DNA from: Mycobacterium lacus
Lineage (GTDB): Bacteria > Actinomycetota > Actinomycetes > Mycobacteriales > Mycobacteriaceae
Assembly (NCBI RefSeq): GCF_010731535.1
Contig: NZ_AP022581.1
Location: 3,605,952-3,669,951, forward strand
Length of the DNA: 64,000 nt
Reading direction: 5' to 3'
Part shown: in pieces, positions 49,595 to 59,259 of the stretch
Numbering within the stretch: position 1 is the stretch's first letter
Layout of the letters: each line of letters starts with the position of its first letter
Translations under genes and position numbers: made by a program
Notes under the pieces: model-generated
What the model was told of the DNA's origin: nothing
Seen by the model: only the letters and a program-made list of their open reading frames with translations
Database searches by the model: none

Positions 49595-50955
49595 GCCGAC
49601 TGCGACGCCCCCAACTCCAGAAACCGGCGATAGCGGTGCTCGACAGCGTCCGCCCAGGCAGGCTCGGGCTCAACGACGCGGGCGACGCGGGCCCACCGCT
49701 CGGCGTCGGCGATCGACGATTCCCAACCAGCTGCCATGCGGCCGAGGAAGGCCGCGCCCAGTGCCGCCCCCTCGGCCACCGCCGACACCTGCACCGGCCG
49801 GCCGATTACGTCGGCGATGGCCTGCATCCAGGGCCGCACCCGGGTCCCGCCGCCCGTCGCCACGATGCGCGCCACGGGCGCCCCGCTGAGCTCGATGAGC
49901 TGGCGAACGACGAAGCCGGACGCCTCGTAGGCGGCCCGGCGGATGGCTGCGGTGTCGTGGGTCAGATCCAAACCGTCGAGCACGGCGCGGCGATCGGGGT
50001 CATGGAACGGCGTGCGCTCACCGCGAATGTACGGCAACCACACCGGCACCCGCCCCGGGTGGGCGACCACTGGATCACCTTGTCCGACAACGTGATCTAC
50101 CCAGTCGAGGAACAATCCGCCGGCGTTGCTGGCACCTCCGATCTGATTCTTGCCGGCGGCCGTGTGCGGGATGGTCCACAGGCCGGGCACCTGCCGGGCT
50201 TCGGACACGGTCGTCCACACGATCAGGGTGGTGCCACACATCACCAGCGCGTCACCGTCGCGGTCGGCACCGGCCACGATTTGTTCGCACAGGGCATCGA
50301 TGGCGCCGGTCGCCAATAGGGCGTCCGTCCCTGAGGTTCCGTGGACCTGCCCCACCGCCACCCCGAACGTCTCCACCCGTGGCATGCGGTCGGCGCTAGC
50401 ACCGCAGTCGGCGCATGCCGCGGGGTCCCAGGCCGTCCCATCGAACAGCGGCAGCGTGGTGATGGCGGTGGCGAAGTCGATCACCGCCTCGCCCGCGAGC
50501 GCGTAGTTACCCACCGCCGGCGCCGGCCAGTACCCGGCCGCGTGCGGCGCCTGCGCGGCCGTCCAGCGCAGGAACTCGGTGGCCTCCCCTGCCGTTGGCA
50601 GCGGCTGTGCCCGTTCTTCCGGGGCCGCGGGCACCCGGCCGCGGCTGTCGCCGTACAGCAGTCCCGGCGTGATGGGCCGGCCCCAGGAATCGACGGCGGT
50701 CATCGACGGCACCATCGCCGAAACGGCCACCGCCTTCGGCCCCTGCGGCAGGGATCGGCACAGCTGCTCCAGCGCCGCCAATGGCCCACGCCGCCAAGCC
50801 TCGTCGGCGTCGTGCTCCAGCCGATCGGGGGCCGGCACCCGCAGCCGGTGCGGAATACGCGCCCGTGCGGTCACGTGGCCGTCCTCGTCGGCGGCTACCG
50901 CCTTGACCGCGGTGGTGCCGATGTCGATCCCGACAGTGACGTCTTCGCGTGACAC
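49591..50955 (-). CDS. xylB: FGGY-family sugar kinase (xylulose kinase-like)
   Basis: The 454-residue kinase starts at a GTG giving MSREDVTVGIDIGTTAVKAVA, the phosphate-1 motif. It also has LDWVDHV, GERTPFHDPDRR, and the adenosine motif IVATGGGTRVRPWMQ. It phosphorylates a pentulose, probably xylulose or a close relative. It is divergent from serA2-fucA, with which it may form a small sugar-use locus. The final residues SQSA and the stop come from the repeat. Confidence 0.9.
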   Translation of the reverse strand: MSREDVTVGIDIGTTAVKAVAADEDGHVTARARIPHRLRVPAPDRLEHDADEAWRRGPLAALEQLCRSLPQGPKAVAVSAMVPSMTAVDSWGRPITPGLLYGDSRGRVPAAPEERAQPLPTAGEATEFLRWTAAQAPHAAGYWPAPAVGNYALAGEAVIDFATAITTLPLFDGTAWDPAACADCGASADRMPRVETFGVAVGQVHGTSGTDALLATGAIDALCEQIVAGADRDGDALVMCGTTLIVWTTVSEARQVPGLWTIPHTAAGKNQIGGASNAGGLFLDWVDHVVGQGDPVVAHPGRVPVWLPYIRGERTPFHDPDRRAVLDGLDLTHDTAAIRRAAYEASGFVVRQLIELSGAPVARIVATGGGTRVRPWMQAIADVIGRPVQVSAVAEGAALGAAFLGRMAAGWESSIADAERWARVARVVEPEPAWADAVEHRYRRFLELGASQSA

Positions 50956-50985
50956 GAGCGCCACCGTACGCCAGCATTGGAATTC

Positions 50986-51966
50986 GTGACGTCGCGACCG
51001 CGTGCCCTGGTTACCGCCCCGTTGCGGGGACCTGGGTTCACCAAGCTGTGCGAGCTGGCCGACGTGGTGTACGACCCGTGGATCGATGCGACCCCGCTGC
51101 GGATCTACAGCGCCGAGCGGCTGGCCGAGCGAATCAGCTCCGAGTCCGCCGATGTCGTTGTGGTGGAAAGCGACTCGGTGAGCGGCCCGGTCTTCGAACT
51201 GGACTTGCGCGCCATCGCCGCCACCCGCGGCGATCCCAACAACGTCGACATCCCCGGTGCCACCGCGGCCGGCATCCCGGTGCTGAACACCCCGGCCCGA
51301 AACGCCGACGCGGTGGCCGAAATGGCGCTGGCCCTGCTGCTGGCCGCCACCCGTCACCTGCTAACAGCGGACGCGGATGTCCGCAGCGGCAACATATTTC
51401 GCGACGGTATCATCCCCTATCAGCGGTTCCGCGGCTGGGAGATCGCAGGACGCACCGCCGGGCTGGTGGGCCTGGGCGCCGTCGGCCGTGCTCTGCGGTG
51501 GCGACTGTCTGGGCTGGGGTTGCGGGTCATCGCTTACGACCCATACAACGAGGAGGCCCGTCATAGCCTCGACGAGCTGCTGGGCGAGGCCGACATCGTC
51601 TCGCTGCACGCCCCGGTCACCGACGACACCACCGGCATGATTGGGGCCGAGCAGTTCGCCGCCATGCGCGACGGCGTCGTCTTCCTCAACACCGCCCGGG
51701 CCCAGCTTCATGACACCGACGCACTCATCGCGGCCCTGCGCACCGGCAAGGTCGCCGCCGCCGGGCTGGACCATTTCGCCGGCGAGTGGCTGCCGACCGA
51801 CCATCCGTTGACGGGCATGCCGAACGTCGTCCTCACCCCGCACATCGGTGGGGCGACGTGGAACACCGAGGCGCGGCAGGCGCAGATGGTCGCCGACGAC
51901 CTGGAGGCGTTGCTATCCGGCAACAAGCCAGCCCATATCGTCAACCCGGAGGTGCTCGGCTCATGA
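50986..51966 (+). CDS. serA2: D-isomer-specific 2-hydroxyacid dehydrogenase (SerA2-like)
   Basis: The 326-residue protein begins at a GTG, giving the H37Rv SerA2 length. The NAD site is GLVGLGAVGRALRWRL, the catalytic Arg is in FLNTARAQLHDTDAL, and the His is in TPHIGGATWNTEA. It lacks the ACT domains of true SerA. Its stop overlaps the fucA start by four bases. Confidence 0.92.
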   Translation: MTSRPRALVTAPLRGPGFTKLCELADVVYDPWIDATPLRIYSAERLAERISSESADVVVVESDSVSGPVFELDLRAIAATRGDPNNVDIPGATAAGIPVLNTPARNADAVAEMALALLLAATRHLLTADADVRSGNIFRDGIIPYQRFRGWEIAGRTAGLVGLGAVGRALRWRLSGLGLRVIAYDPYNEEARHSLDELLGEADIVSLHAPVTDDTTGMIGAEQFAAMRDGVVFLNTARAQLHDTDALIAALRTGKVAAAGLDHFAGEWLPTDHPLTGMPNVVLTPHIGGATWNTEARQAQMVADDLEALLSGNKPAHIVNPEVLGS

Positions 51967-52619
51967 CATTCGTCGACAATCCAGAGGCCGCGGTACTCGC
52001 CGCGGCCAAGGACATGCTGCGCCGGGGGCTGGTCGAGGGAACGGCGGGCAACATCTCAGCCCGGCGCTCCGACGGTAACCTGGTGATCACCCCTTCGTCG
52101 GTCGACTACGCGGACATGGAGCTCGACGACCTCGTGCTGGTCGACCCGGAAGGCGCTGTGCTGCAAGCCAAAGACGGTCGCATGCCGTCGACGGAGATGA
52201 AGCTGCACCTCGCGTGTTACCGGGCGTTCGACGACATCGGCAGCGTCATTCACAGCCATCCCGTGTGGGCGACCATGTTCGCGATTGCACACGAGCCGAT
52301 CCCGGCCTGCATCGACGAGTTCGCCGTCTATTGCGGCGGGGACGTTCGCTGCACCGAGTACGCCGCCTCGGGCACACCCGAGGTCGGCATCAACGCGGTG
52401 AAGGCGCTGGACGGCCGCGGCGCCGCGCTGATCGCCAACCACGGTCTGGTCGCCGTCGGGCCCCGGCCCGACAAGGTGCTGCACATCACCGCGCTGGTCG
52501 AGCGTACTTCCCAAATTGTCTGGGGCGCACGCGCTCTCGGCGGTCCGGTCCCCCTTCCCGAGGACGTGAACCGCAACCTCGCCGCCGTGTACACTTACTT
52601 GCGCGCTAATCCTAGGTAG
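51963..52619 (+). CDS. fucA: L-fuculose-phosphate aldolase family protein
   Basis: The 218-residue class II aldolase has GTAGNISAR, STEMKLHLACYR with the catalytic Glu, IHSHPVWATMFA with two zinc His, and ANHGLVAVG with the third. It cleaves a phosphorylated sugar, probably the product of the kinase at 49591. Translationally coupled to serA2. Confidence 0.93.
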   Translation: MTFVDNPEAAVLAAAKDMLRRGLVEGTAGNISARRSDGNLVITPSSVDYADMELDDLVLVDPEGAVLQAKDGRMPSTEMKLHLACYRAFDDIGSVIHSHPVWATMFAIAHEPIPACIDEFAVYCGGDVRCTEYAASGTPEVGINAVKALDGRGAALIANHGLVAVGPRPDKVLHITALVERTSQIVWGARALGGPVPLPEDVNRNLAAVYTYLRANPR

Positions 52620-52755
52620 CCAGTCGCCAGTGTGAATCTCGCGACGCGACACACCCGCGTGACGCGTCGTGTGGTTCACGGTCGCCGCCACGCCAAGCCT
52701 GACCGGGGCGCCATCACACCGATTGCTCTACCAGATGTCGGATCTATTGGCGCCC

Positions 52756-53616
52756 TTACGCTCTGACAACACGGCCACGCCACTCGCGCGGCGAGGTGCC
52801 ATGAGTCCGGCTGAACTGTCGGCTGAAGTACCCGGGATCGGGCACCCCGACCCGTCTGGCGATCTCCGCGACCGGCAGATCGGTCTCAGCCAGTAGTTCG
52901 CGAGCTTCGGCCATCCGGCGTTCGATGATCCACTCCTGCACGGTGCGCCCGGTGCGGCGGCGCACGACGGTGGTCAGGTGTCCGGGCGTCATGCCGACCT
53001 CGCCGGCGACGTCGCGCAGCGACAATGGCTGGGTGTGGCGTCGGTCGATCACCGCGAACACCTCGGCCAATAACGGTTCACCGCGGCGCCGCAGGTCGGC
53101 CACCACGTCGCGAGCCAGCCGCGCGAGCTCGATCAGCAGCACCGTCAAGTGCGCCAGCGCCGCCTGTCGATAGCCTTCCTGCCGCGCGGCCAGCTCCGAT
53201 TCGATCGACCGGATCGCGTGATCCCACGCCGGTCGCCGATCCCTGGGCACCTCGAGGCGCAGCATCCCTCCCGGACGGCCGTGCAGGAACGGGAAGAGCA
53301 GCGGGTGCGCCCGCCACGACGGCCAGGGTGAGCGCGCGTCCTCACCAAGAGCAGCGGGATCGAAGAACACCGCTACCCCGGAATCGGGGTGGTCCAGCTG
53401 CCTCGGGTCGAGCACCTCTCCCGCGGCCGCCACGTACACCACGCCCGCCGCGGCGGCGTACCACAGCGCCGGGAAATCGTGAATGTGGCGACCACGTTCT
53501 GGCAGTTGGTTACGGCCGCCGCGGACCACCGATACCGGAGGCGTACCCGGATCGGTTCGATACTCATAGACGGGCACGCCCCCGCGGTGGCGGATCAGTC
53601 GAGCGGCTTGCGTCAT
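52756..53616 (-). CDS. AraC-family transcriptional regulator
   Basis: The 286-residue protein has an N-terminal cupin-like sensor with GRHIHDFPALWYAAAAG. A C-terminal double helix-turn-helix follows, with LSLRDVAGEVGMTPGHLTTVV and IARRVGVPDPGYFSRQFSRTHG. It is divergent from a methyltransferase gene with a 74-base gap, which should hold the operator. This arrangement suggests it controls that gene. Confidence 0.92.
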   Translation of the reverse strand: MTQAARLIRHRGGVPVYEYRTDPGTPPVSVVRGGRNQLPERGRHIHDFPALWYAAAAGVVYVAAAGEVLDPRQLDHPDSGVAVFFDPAALGEDARSPWPSWRAHPLLFPFLHGRPGGMLRLEVPRDRRPAWDHAIRSIESELAARQEGYRQAALAHLTVLLIELARLARDVVADLRRRGEPLLAEVFAVIDRRHTQPLSLRDVAGEVGMTPGHLTTVVRRRTGRTVQEWIIERRMAEARELLAETDLPVAEIARRVGVPDPGYFSRQFSRTHGTSPREWRGRVVRA

Positions 53617-53690
53617 TTAGCCAAAGATAGTCCTACTTTGGGCGAGGATCACCTAATTCTAGAGCCAAGCAACGGTTCACCATCGAATAT

Positions 53691-54338
53691 GTGACCAAAC
53701 ATCATCCACATGACTACCTCCCCGCGGCCGGACATGACGCACTGCTTCCCAGCTACGACCTGCTCACCCGCCTGTTGGGCTTCAACGACGTCCATCAGAC
53801 TCTCATCGCCCAGGCGGAAATCGCGGACCACCAACGCGTCCTGGAAATTGGCTGCGGCACTGGCAATCTCACCACACGGGTAAAGCATGCCCATCCCGAG
53901 GCGGAAGTGGTCGGATCCGATCCAGACCCGCGGGCACTACGACGGGCGCGGCGAAAGGCGGGCCGGTTGACCCGGATTCGCTTCGAAAGCGGTTACGCTC
54001 AGCAGTTGCCCTACGCCGACGCCGAATTCGACCGGGTGCTGTCGTCGATGATGCTGCACCATCTCAGCGACGAAGCGAAAACCGCAGCGGCGGCCGAGAT
54101 TTACCGTGTCTTGCGTCCCGGCGGCAGACTGCACCTGGTTGACATCGGCGGCGACATGAACACCCGCGTCGGCCTGGTCGCGCGGATGATCCGGCGCAGC
54201 CGCCACGTAGCCGGCAACCTCGGCGACGCAATTGCACGCCTGCTGCGTACCGCCGGGTTGGACTGCACGGAAGTCGCCACTCAGCGGCACCGCGTGCTCG
54301 GGCCGCTCACCTACTATCAGGCCACACGCCCGAGCTAA
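53691..54338 (+). CDS. class I SAM-dependent methyltransferase
   Basis: The 215-residue protein starts at a GTG. The SAM motif is VLEIGCGTGNLTTRV, followed by GSDPDPRALRRA and SSMMLHHLSDEAK (Methyltransf_11 type). A further motif is VLRPGGRLHLVDIG. The substrate is unknown. The AraC regulator upstream suggests an inducible small-molecule methylation. Confidence 0.88.
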   Translation: MTKHHPHDYLPAAGHDALLPSYDLLTRLLGFNDVHQTLIAQAEIADHQRVLEIGCGTGNLTTRVKHAHPEAEVVGSDPDPRALRRARRKAGRLTRIRFESGYAQQLPYADAEFDRVLSSMMLHHLSDEAKTAAAAEIYRVLRPGGRLHLVDIGGDMNTRVGLVARMIRRSRHVAGNLGDAIARLLRTAGLDCTEVATQRHRVLGPLTYYQATRPS

Positions 54339-54587
54339 CGCTGACGTCTCGCGTGCTTGTCCTTAACCTGCCGTTGGCCGGTCAAGCGCCGGCCGCGCGA
54401 TGGAGCGCCGCGCCGCCGAGTGAGCCGATATGGCTCACACGGCGGTCGATCGCGGTCGGTGGACGCTCTCTACGCGTGCCACCGCACCTCGATACACCAA
54501 GAGGCTATTCTCGAGCAACTGATCGGCGACCTGGCCGCGGCCGATTGCCATCGCCCCTGACCGTCGCGAAACCTCGTGCTGGACAAC

Positions 54588-54722
54588 CTAACCGGCAGCG
54601 ATGTCGATCAGGCGTAAGCCCGCAACCCGATCGAAGTCCCTGCGGTTGCGCGTGGCGAACGCCAAGTCAAAGTTCAAACAGATGCCCGCTTGCAGACAGT
54701 CGGCCAGCGGAGCCGAACCATG
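54588..54722 (-). pseudogene. VapC-type PIN toxin, C-terminal remnant
   Basis: The minus-strand reading ends LADCLQAGICLNFDLAFATR then NRRDFDRVAGLRLIDI, followed by a TAG. It holds the last conserved Asp residues of a PIN RNase (LADC, then TRNRRDF). The N-terminal ~90 residues and any vapB antitoxin are missing. The end was cut at the edge of the adjacent dehydrogenase gene. Confidence 0.75.
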
Positions 54723-54728
54723 GACAAC

Positions 54729-55961
54729 TCAGCGCTGGTCGAAGGCCACCTTGACCGCGCCACTGTGACCCTGGTCGGCGATTGCCAGGAATGCGTCGCG
54801 CCATCGCTCCAGCGGGAACGTATGAGTGAGCATGCGACGCAGGTCGATTCGGCCGTCGGCGGCCAGATCAAGATAGTGGGCGATGGCGTGCTGGCGACGC
54901 CCGTCGACCTCCTCGATGCCGAAGGCGTTGGAGCCGACCCAGCTGATCTCTTTGAAGTACAGCGGGCTCCACTCCCACCGCCCAGGCGCATGGACGCCGG
55001 CCTTGACCAGCGTCCCGCGCGAGGTCAGCACCCGCACCCCGACTTCGAATGTCTCGGGCTTGCCGACGGTGTCGTACGCCACGTCAACCGCACCTGGGTG
55101 GGCCATTGGCAGACCCCGCAACGGCTGCCGCAGCCGGCCGCCGCCCCAGGCGACCAGCTCCTCGATGATGGCCAGACGTGGTTCGTGCGCAAGGACTTTC
55201 GTGGCCCCGAACCGCCGGGCCAGCTCCGCTTGGGCCGGGAAGCGTGCGACGACGGCCACCGCCACGTCCGGATACCGCGCCCGCAGGATCGCGACCGCGC
55301 ACAACCCGAGCGTGCCGGCGCCATACACCAGAGCTCGGCCGGAGCTGGGCGGCGGATGGCGGGTGATCGCATGCAGGGACACCGAGAACGGGTCGGCGAA
55401 TACCGCGGCTTCGTCCGGCACGGAATCCGGGACCGCAAACAACATGCTGTCGTGGGCGGGCATCAACTCGGCATATCCGCCGGTAGCATCGGCCGACACC
55501 CCAGTATGGATGCCGGGCTTGAGGTCGCCGTCGGCAAAGCTCCAGCACAGGCTGTAGTCGCCGCTTTCGCAGGCCGGACATGGCGGCTCGATGCCGCGCG
55601 GCCGGCACGACAGCCACGGGTTGAGCACCACGCGCTGGCCGACGTGAAGCCCTCGGGCCTTGGGGCCTAACTCGACCACGTCTGCAACCACCTCGTGGCC
55701 CATGACTTGCGGGAAGGAACAGAACGCCGCCATCGCGTTATCGGCGTCACCCTCGCCGAAATCCATCAGGATCTGCTTGGAGTCCGACCCACAGATCCCG
55801 GTCAATCGGGGCCGAGTAATGACCCAATCCTGGTGTGGCAGTGTGGGATCGGGCAGCAGCCGAAGCGCCGTCGGGGTGCGGCTCAGATTCTTCGCAAGCA
55901 GGCTAGAGTTTTCGGGAACCTCGAATGGTTCCGGTGGCACGCCGTAGACCAGAGCCTTCAT
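54729..55961 (-). CDS. zinc-dependent alcohol dehydrogenase-like protein
   Basis: The 410-residue medium-chain dehydrogenase has TGICGSDSKQI, GHEVVADVVELG, a Cys-rich structural-zinc loop (CPACESGDYSLC), and the coenzyme motif GAGTLGLCAVAIL. It is most like glucose/sorbitol-type dehydrogenases of actinobacteria. Its start overlaps the SDR stop by four bases (ATGA), so the two probably act in the same pathway. Confidence 0.88.
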   Translation of the reverse strand: MKALVYGVPPEPFEVPENSSLLAKNLSRTPTALRLLPDPTLPHQDWVITRPRLTGICGSDSKQILMDFGEGDADNAMAAFCSFPQVMGHEVVADVVELGPKARGLHVGQRVVLNPWLSCRPRGIEPPCPACESGDYSLCWSFADGDLKPGIHTGVSADATGGYAELMPAHDSMLFAVPDSVPDEAAVFADPFSVSLHAITRHPPPSSGRALVYGAGTLGLCAVAILRARYPDVAVAVVARFPAQAELARRFGATKVLAHEPRLAIIEELVAWGGGRLRQPLRGLPMAHPGAVDVAYDTVGKPETFEVGVRVLTSRGTLVKAGVHAPGRWEWSPLYFKEISWVGSNAFGIEEVDGRRQHAIAHYLDLAADGRIDLRRMLTHTFPLERWRDAFLAIADQGHSGAVKVAFDQR

Positions 55962-56725
55962 TGCCGCGCCGCGCCGGCGATAAATGCGTCCAGGTCGGCA
56001 TTCTTGGCGTCGACAATCGGTTTCAGGTTGGGGAGATAGTGCTCGAAGCGGTCACTGCTCATCGCCGCGATGATCCCCTCGGCCACCTCGTCGGCCGCGA
56101 CCTTGGGTCCACGGTAGCTGGGTTCGTCATTGTCCGGGCGATCCCAAATCTCGGTATCTACCGGACCCGGCTCGATCAACTTCACCGAGACTCCAGTACC
56201 CGCCAAGTCGACGGCCAGCGCTTCACTCCAACCGCATAGCGCGAATTTGCTTGCGCAGTATGCAGATTCATGAAGAATGGCCAGCCGGCCGGCCACACTG
56301 GAAACGTTGACGATCATGCCCGATCCGCGCGCCAGCATCCGCGGCAGCAGGGCCAGCGTCAGCCGCATCGGGGCGGCGAAGTTGACCCGCATGACGGCCT
56401 CCACCTCGTCCGGCTTGAGCGCGGTGACGGCCCGGCGCTTCGGAACGGCGGCGTTGTTCACCAGCACGTCGATGCCGCCCAGTGCGTGCCACGCGGCCAG
56501 CGCCAGTCGGCCGACCGTGGCGGTGTCGCCCAAGTCGGCCACCCACATCGCCGAGTCCGGCGACGTCATCTGGCACTCGTCCAACACCTCGCTTAACCGA
56601 TCCCGCCGACGTGCGATTAGCCCCACCACCGCGCCCTGGGCCGCCAGCTGCCTGGCCAAGGCGGCCCCCACCCCTGAGGAAGCGCCGGTGATGAGCACTC
56701 GCTTGCCGGTCATGATGCGCGACAT
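55958..56725 (-). CDS. short-chain dehydrogenase/reductase
   Basis: The 255-residue SDR has the coenzyme motif TGASSGVGAALAR, VNNAAV, and the catalytic Ser-Tyr-Lys set (VSSVAG, then SAYCASKFAL). An alternative start five codons downstream gives MTGKRVLITG. It is the first gene of a two-gene operon with the alcohol dehydrogenase-like gene. Confidence 0.92.
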   Translation of the reverse strand: MSRIMTGKRVLITGASSGVGAALARQLAAQGAVVGLIARRRDRLSEVLDECQMTSPDSAMWVADLGDTATVGRLALAAWHALGGIDVLVNNAAVPKRRAVTALKPDEVEAVMRVNFAAPMRLTLALLPRMLARGSGMIVNVSSVAGRLAILHESAYCASKFALCGWSEALAVDLAGTGVSVKLIEPGPVDTEIWDRPDNDEPSYRGPKVAADEVAEGIIAAMSSDRFEHYLPNLKPIVDAKNADLDAFIAGAARQ

Positions 56726-56968
56726 GGTTCAAGGTTGCCGTGAATATCCACGCGCGACACCGGTTTGGCAGAAACTCGTCGATTTGGGCGTGCGCGGCCG
56801 AACAGGTTTCAGAGATCGCCCAACCGCGCACCCAGGGTCGCAACCGTGCCGCCGGATTGGCCTGCCGAATCCCTAAAGATCGCTGGTGAGGGCGGGTTTC
56901 GTTGAAGATACCCGCCCTCGGGTCCTAGCCTGCGGGTCAATTGGCCGGCACCGACACTGGGAGGCCCG

Positions 56969-57166
56969 ATGTCATTTGTGATCACCACACCCGAGCTGAT
57001 GGGGGCCGCGGCACACGATTTGGCCGGCATCGGATCGGCGATCAACGCGGCCGACGCAGCCGCAGCCGCCCCACCACCGAGGTGCTGCGCCGACGGCACC
57101 GCCGGCTCCGGCGGGCTGCTGTTGGGCATTCCGGGTGCCCATGGGTTGACGAACGTGTTGGCGTAG
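56969..57166 (+). pseudogene. truncated PE-family gene
   Basis: The first ~38 residues, MSFVITTPELMGAAAHDLAG and IGSAINAADAAAAAP, are the PE domain start. Then the expected PTTEVL is out of frame (one A lost in CCAACC). The rest is a short GSGGLLLGIPG-like piece and a stop. It looks like a PE or PE_PGRS gene with a frameshift and large deletion. The presence of a PE gene supports slow-grower ancestry. Confidence 0.8.
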
Positions 57167-57240
57167 TCGGCCAGGCCACGGCCGCAGCCAGATTTTTTAT
57201 ATTTGCTAAATATTAGCTGGGGTGAGGACAGGGGCACCAC

Positions 57241-58233
57241 ATGACGGCGACCGACTCTATCAGGCACGACGGAGACACCTGGGATCTGACATCAAGCGTC
57301 GGGGCCACGGCGACGATGGTCGCGGCAGCACGAGCGATAGCGACCCACGCCGAAAACCCGCTGATCAACGATCCGTTCGCCGAACCGTTGGTCCGGGCGG
57401 TGGGCATGGACCTGCTAACCCGGCTGGCGAGCGGGGAGCTGACGCCTGCAGAGATCGACGACCCGGACCGCCCGAACGCGTCGGTGCGGCGCATGGTCGA
57501 CAACATGGCCGTCCGCACCAAGGTCTTCGACGAGTTCTTCCTGGACGCGACCAACACGGGCATCAGGCAAGCCGTCATCCTGGCTTCGGGACTGGATTCC
57601 CGCGCCTTCCGGCTGCCCTGGCCGGCGCAGACCATGGTTTACGAAATCGACCAGCCGCAAGTCATCGAGTTCAAGACCCGCACCCTCGCGGAGCTGGACG
57701 CCACTCCCACCGCCGGCCGGCGGGTAGTGGCCATCGATCTACGCGCGGACTGGCCCACCGCGTTGCGCGCGGCGGGCTTCGACCCAAGCCAGCCCACCGC
57801 GTGGAGCGCTGAGGGCCTGCTGGGCTACCTTCCGCCGGAGGCGCAGGACCGTCTGCTGGATACCGTCACCGCACTCAGCGCGCCCGGCAGCAGGTTCGCC
57901 ACCGAATGCGTGCACCAAATCGAGCCCGATCACGAAGAACGGGTGAGGGCATACATAAAGAGCCTCTTCGATCCTTGGCGCGCACACGGTTTCGATATCG
58001 ACATGGAGGGGCTGGTGTACTTCGGCGACCGCAACGAGGCCTCGGCCTACCTGTCCGACCATGGCTGGCTGGTGAGCGAGGCCGACGCTCAGGAACTCCT
58101 CGCAGCCAACGGGCTTCCACAAGTCGAAGACGAGGACATTCCCGTACCTGACTTGTTCTATGTCAGCGCCACGCTGTACCGGAACACCCGAGCCGAACCA
58201 CCACAAGCTGAGGTACGCTCACAGCGGGCTTGA
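57241..58233 (+). CDS. SAM-dependent methyltransferase, mycobacterial LCM-like family (paralogue 2)
   Basis: The 330-residue protein shares [49 protein letters not shown], and [15 protein letters not shown] with its neighbours. It resembles Rv0726c. It is preceded by AT-rich bases TATATTTGCTAAATATTAG that may be its promoter. It may have arisen by duplication with the next gene, 48 bases downstream. Confidence 0.9.
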   Translation: MTATDSIRHDGDTWDLTSSVGATATMVAAARAIATHAENPLINDPFAEPLVRAVGMDLLTRLASGELTPAEIDDPDRPNASVRRMVDNMAVRTKVFDEFFLDATNTGIRQAVILASGLDSRAFRLPWPAQTMVYEIDQPQVIEFKTRTLAELDATPTAGRRVVAIDLRADWPTALRAAGFDPSQPTAWSAEGLLGYLPPEAQDRLLDTVTALSAPGSRFATECVHQIEPDHEERVRAYIKSLFDPWRAHGFDIDMEGLVYFGDRNEASAYLSDHGWLVSEADAQELLAANGLPQVEDEDIPVPDLFYVSATLYRNTRAEPPQAEVRSQRA

Positions 58234-58281
58234 GCTCCCCGACGACGCGATGACGGCGATAACCGCAGAGATGGGACAGGC

Positions 58282-59196
58282 ATGGCGCGCGCCCACGACG
58301 ACAACTGGGACTTGGCGTCCAGCGTCGGCGCCACCGCCACTATGGTCGCGGCCGGACGCGCAATGGCGACCAAGGATCCCCGCGGTTTGATCAATGATCC
58401 GTTTGCCGAACCATTGGTGCGCGCGGTTGGGGTGGATTTCTTCAACAAGATGATGGATGGCGAGCTCGATCTCGAGGCGATCGAGAACGGTTCGTCGGTA
58501 CGAGCCCAGGCGATGGTCGACGGAATGGCGGTACGCACCAAGTACTTTGACGACTATTTTGGCGACGCCACGGCCCGCGGCGTGCGTCAGGCAGTGATCC
58601 TGGCTTCCGGGCTGGACGCACGCGCCTATCGACTGTCGTGGCCCGACGGGACCGTGGTCTATGAACTTGACCAACCCCAGGTGATCGAATTCAAGACAAC
58701 CACCCTGGCCGGTATCGGTGCCGAGCCCACTGCAACGCGGCGCCCCATTCCCATCGACCTGCGCGGTGACTGGCCGGCGGCGCTCCAAGCGGCCGGCTTG
58801 GACACCAGCGCACCCACTGCCTGGTTGGCCGAAGGACTGCTGATCTACTTGCCGCCGGACGCTCAAGACCGGTTGTTCGACAACATTACCGTGCTCAGCG
58901 CTCCGGGCAGCGCGGTCGCCACCGAATTTGTCCCTGGCATAGTGGATTTCGATGTCGACCGGGCACGGGAGATGTCGGGCTCGTTTCGCGCTCACGGCTT
59001 GGACATCGACATGGGTTCGCTGGTCTACACCGGCGACCGCAATCACGTCGTCGACTATTTGCGCGGCAAGGGGTGGGACGTCGAGGGTGTGACCCGGGCC
59101 GAGCTGTTCAGACGCAACGGCTTGGAAGTTCCCGCCCCGGAAGACGATGACCCGCTGGGCGAAATCATCTTCATCAGCGGCCGCTTGACCGGTTAG
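58282..59196 (+). CDS. SAM-dependent methyltransferase, mycobacterial LCM-like family (paralogue 3)
   Basis: The 304-residue protein starts [19 protein letters not shown] and keeps [31 protein letters not shown] and [15 protein letters not shown]. It resembles Rv0725c. It is the second of a pair in tandem. With the copy at 47802 there are three in 12 kb. Substrates are unknown. Confidence 0.9.
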   Translation: MARAHDDNWDLASSVGATATMVAAGRAMATKDPRGLINDPFAEPLVRAVGVDFFNKMMDGELDLEAIENGSSVRAQAMVDGMAVRTKYFDDYFGDATARGVRQAVILASGLDARAYRLSWPDGTVVYELDQPQVIEFKTTTLAGIGAEPTATRRPIPIDLRGDWPAALQAAGLDTSAPTAWLAEGLLIYLPPDAQDRLFDNITVLSAPGSAVATEFVPGIVDFDVDRAREMSGSFRAHGLDIDMGSLVYTGDRNHVVDYLRGKGWDVEGVTRAELFRRNGLEVPAPEDDDPLGEIIFISGRLTG

Positions 59197-59259
59197 TGGC
59201 GATCGCAAGCCCGGCGCAGCCGGGAGCAGCGGGTCGCCACCATGGGGTTGGTCCACCCG

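Noticed and set aside
54357..54560. Plus-strand reading of 67 codons between the methyltransferase and VapC remnant
   Set aside because: No family likeness and no ribosome binding site; may be part of decayed sequence.
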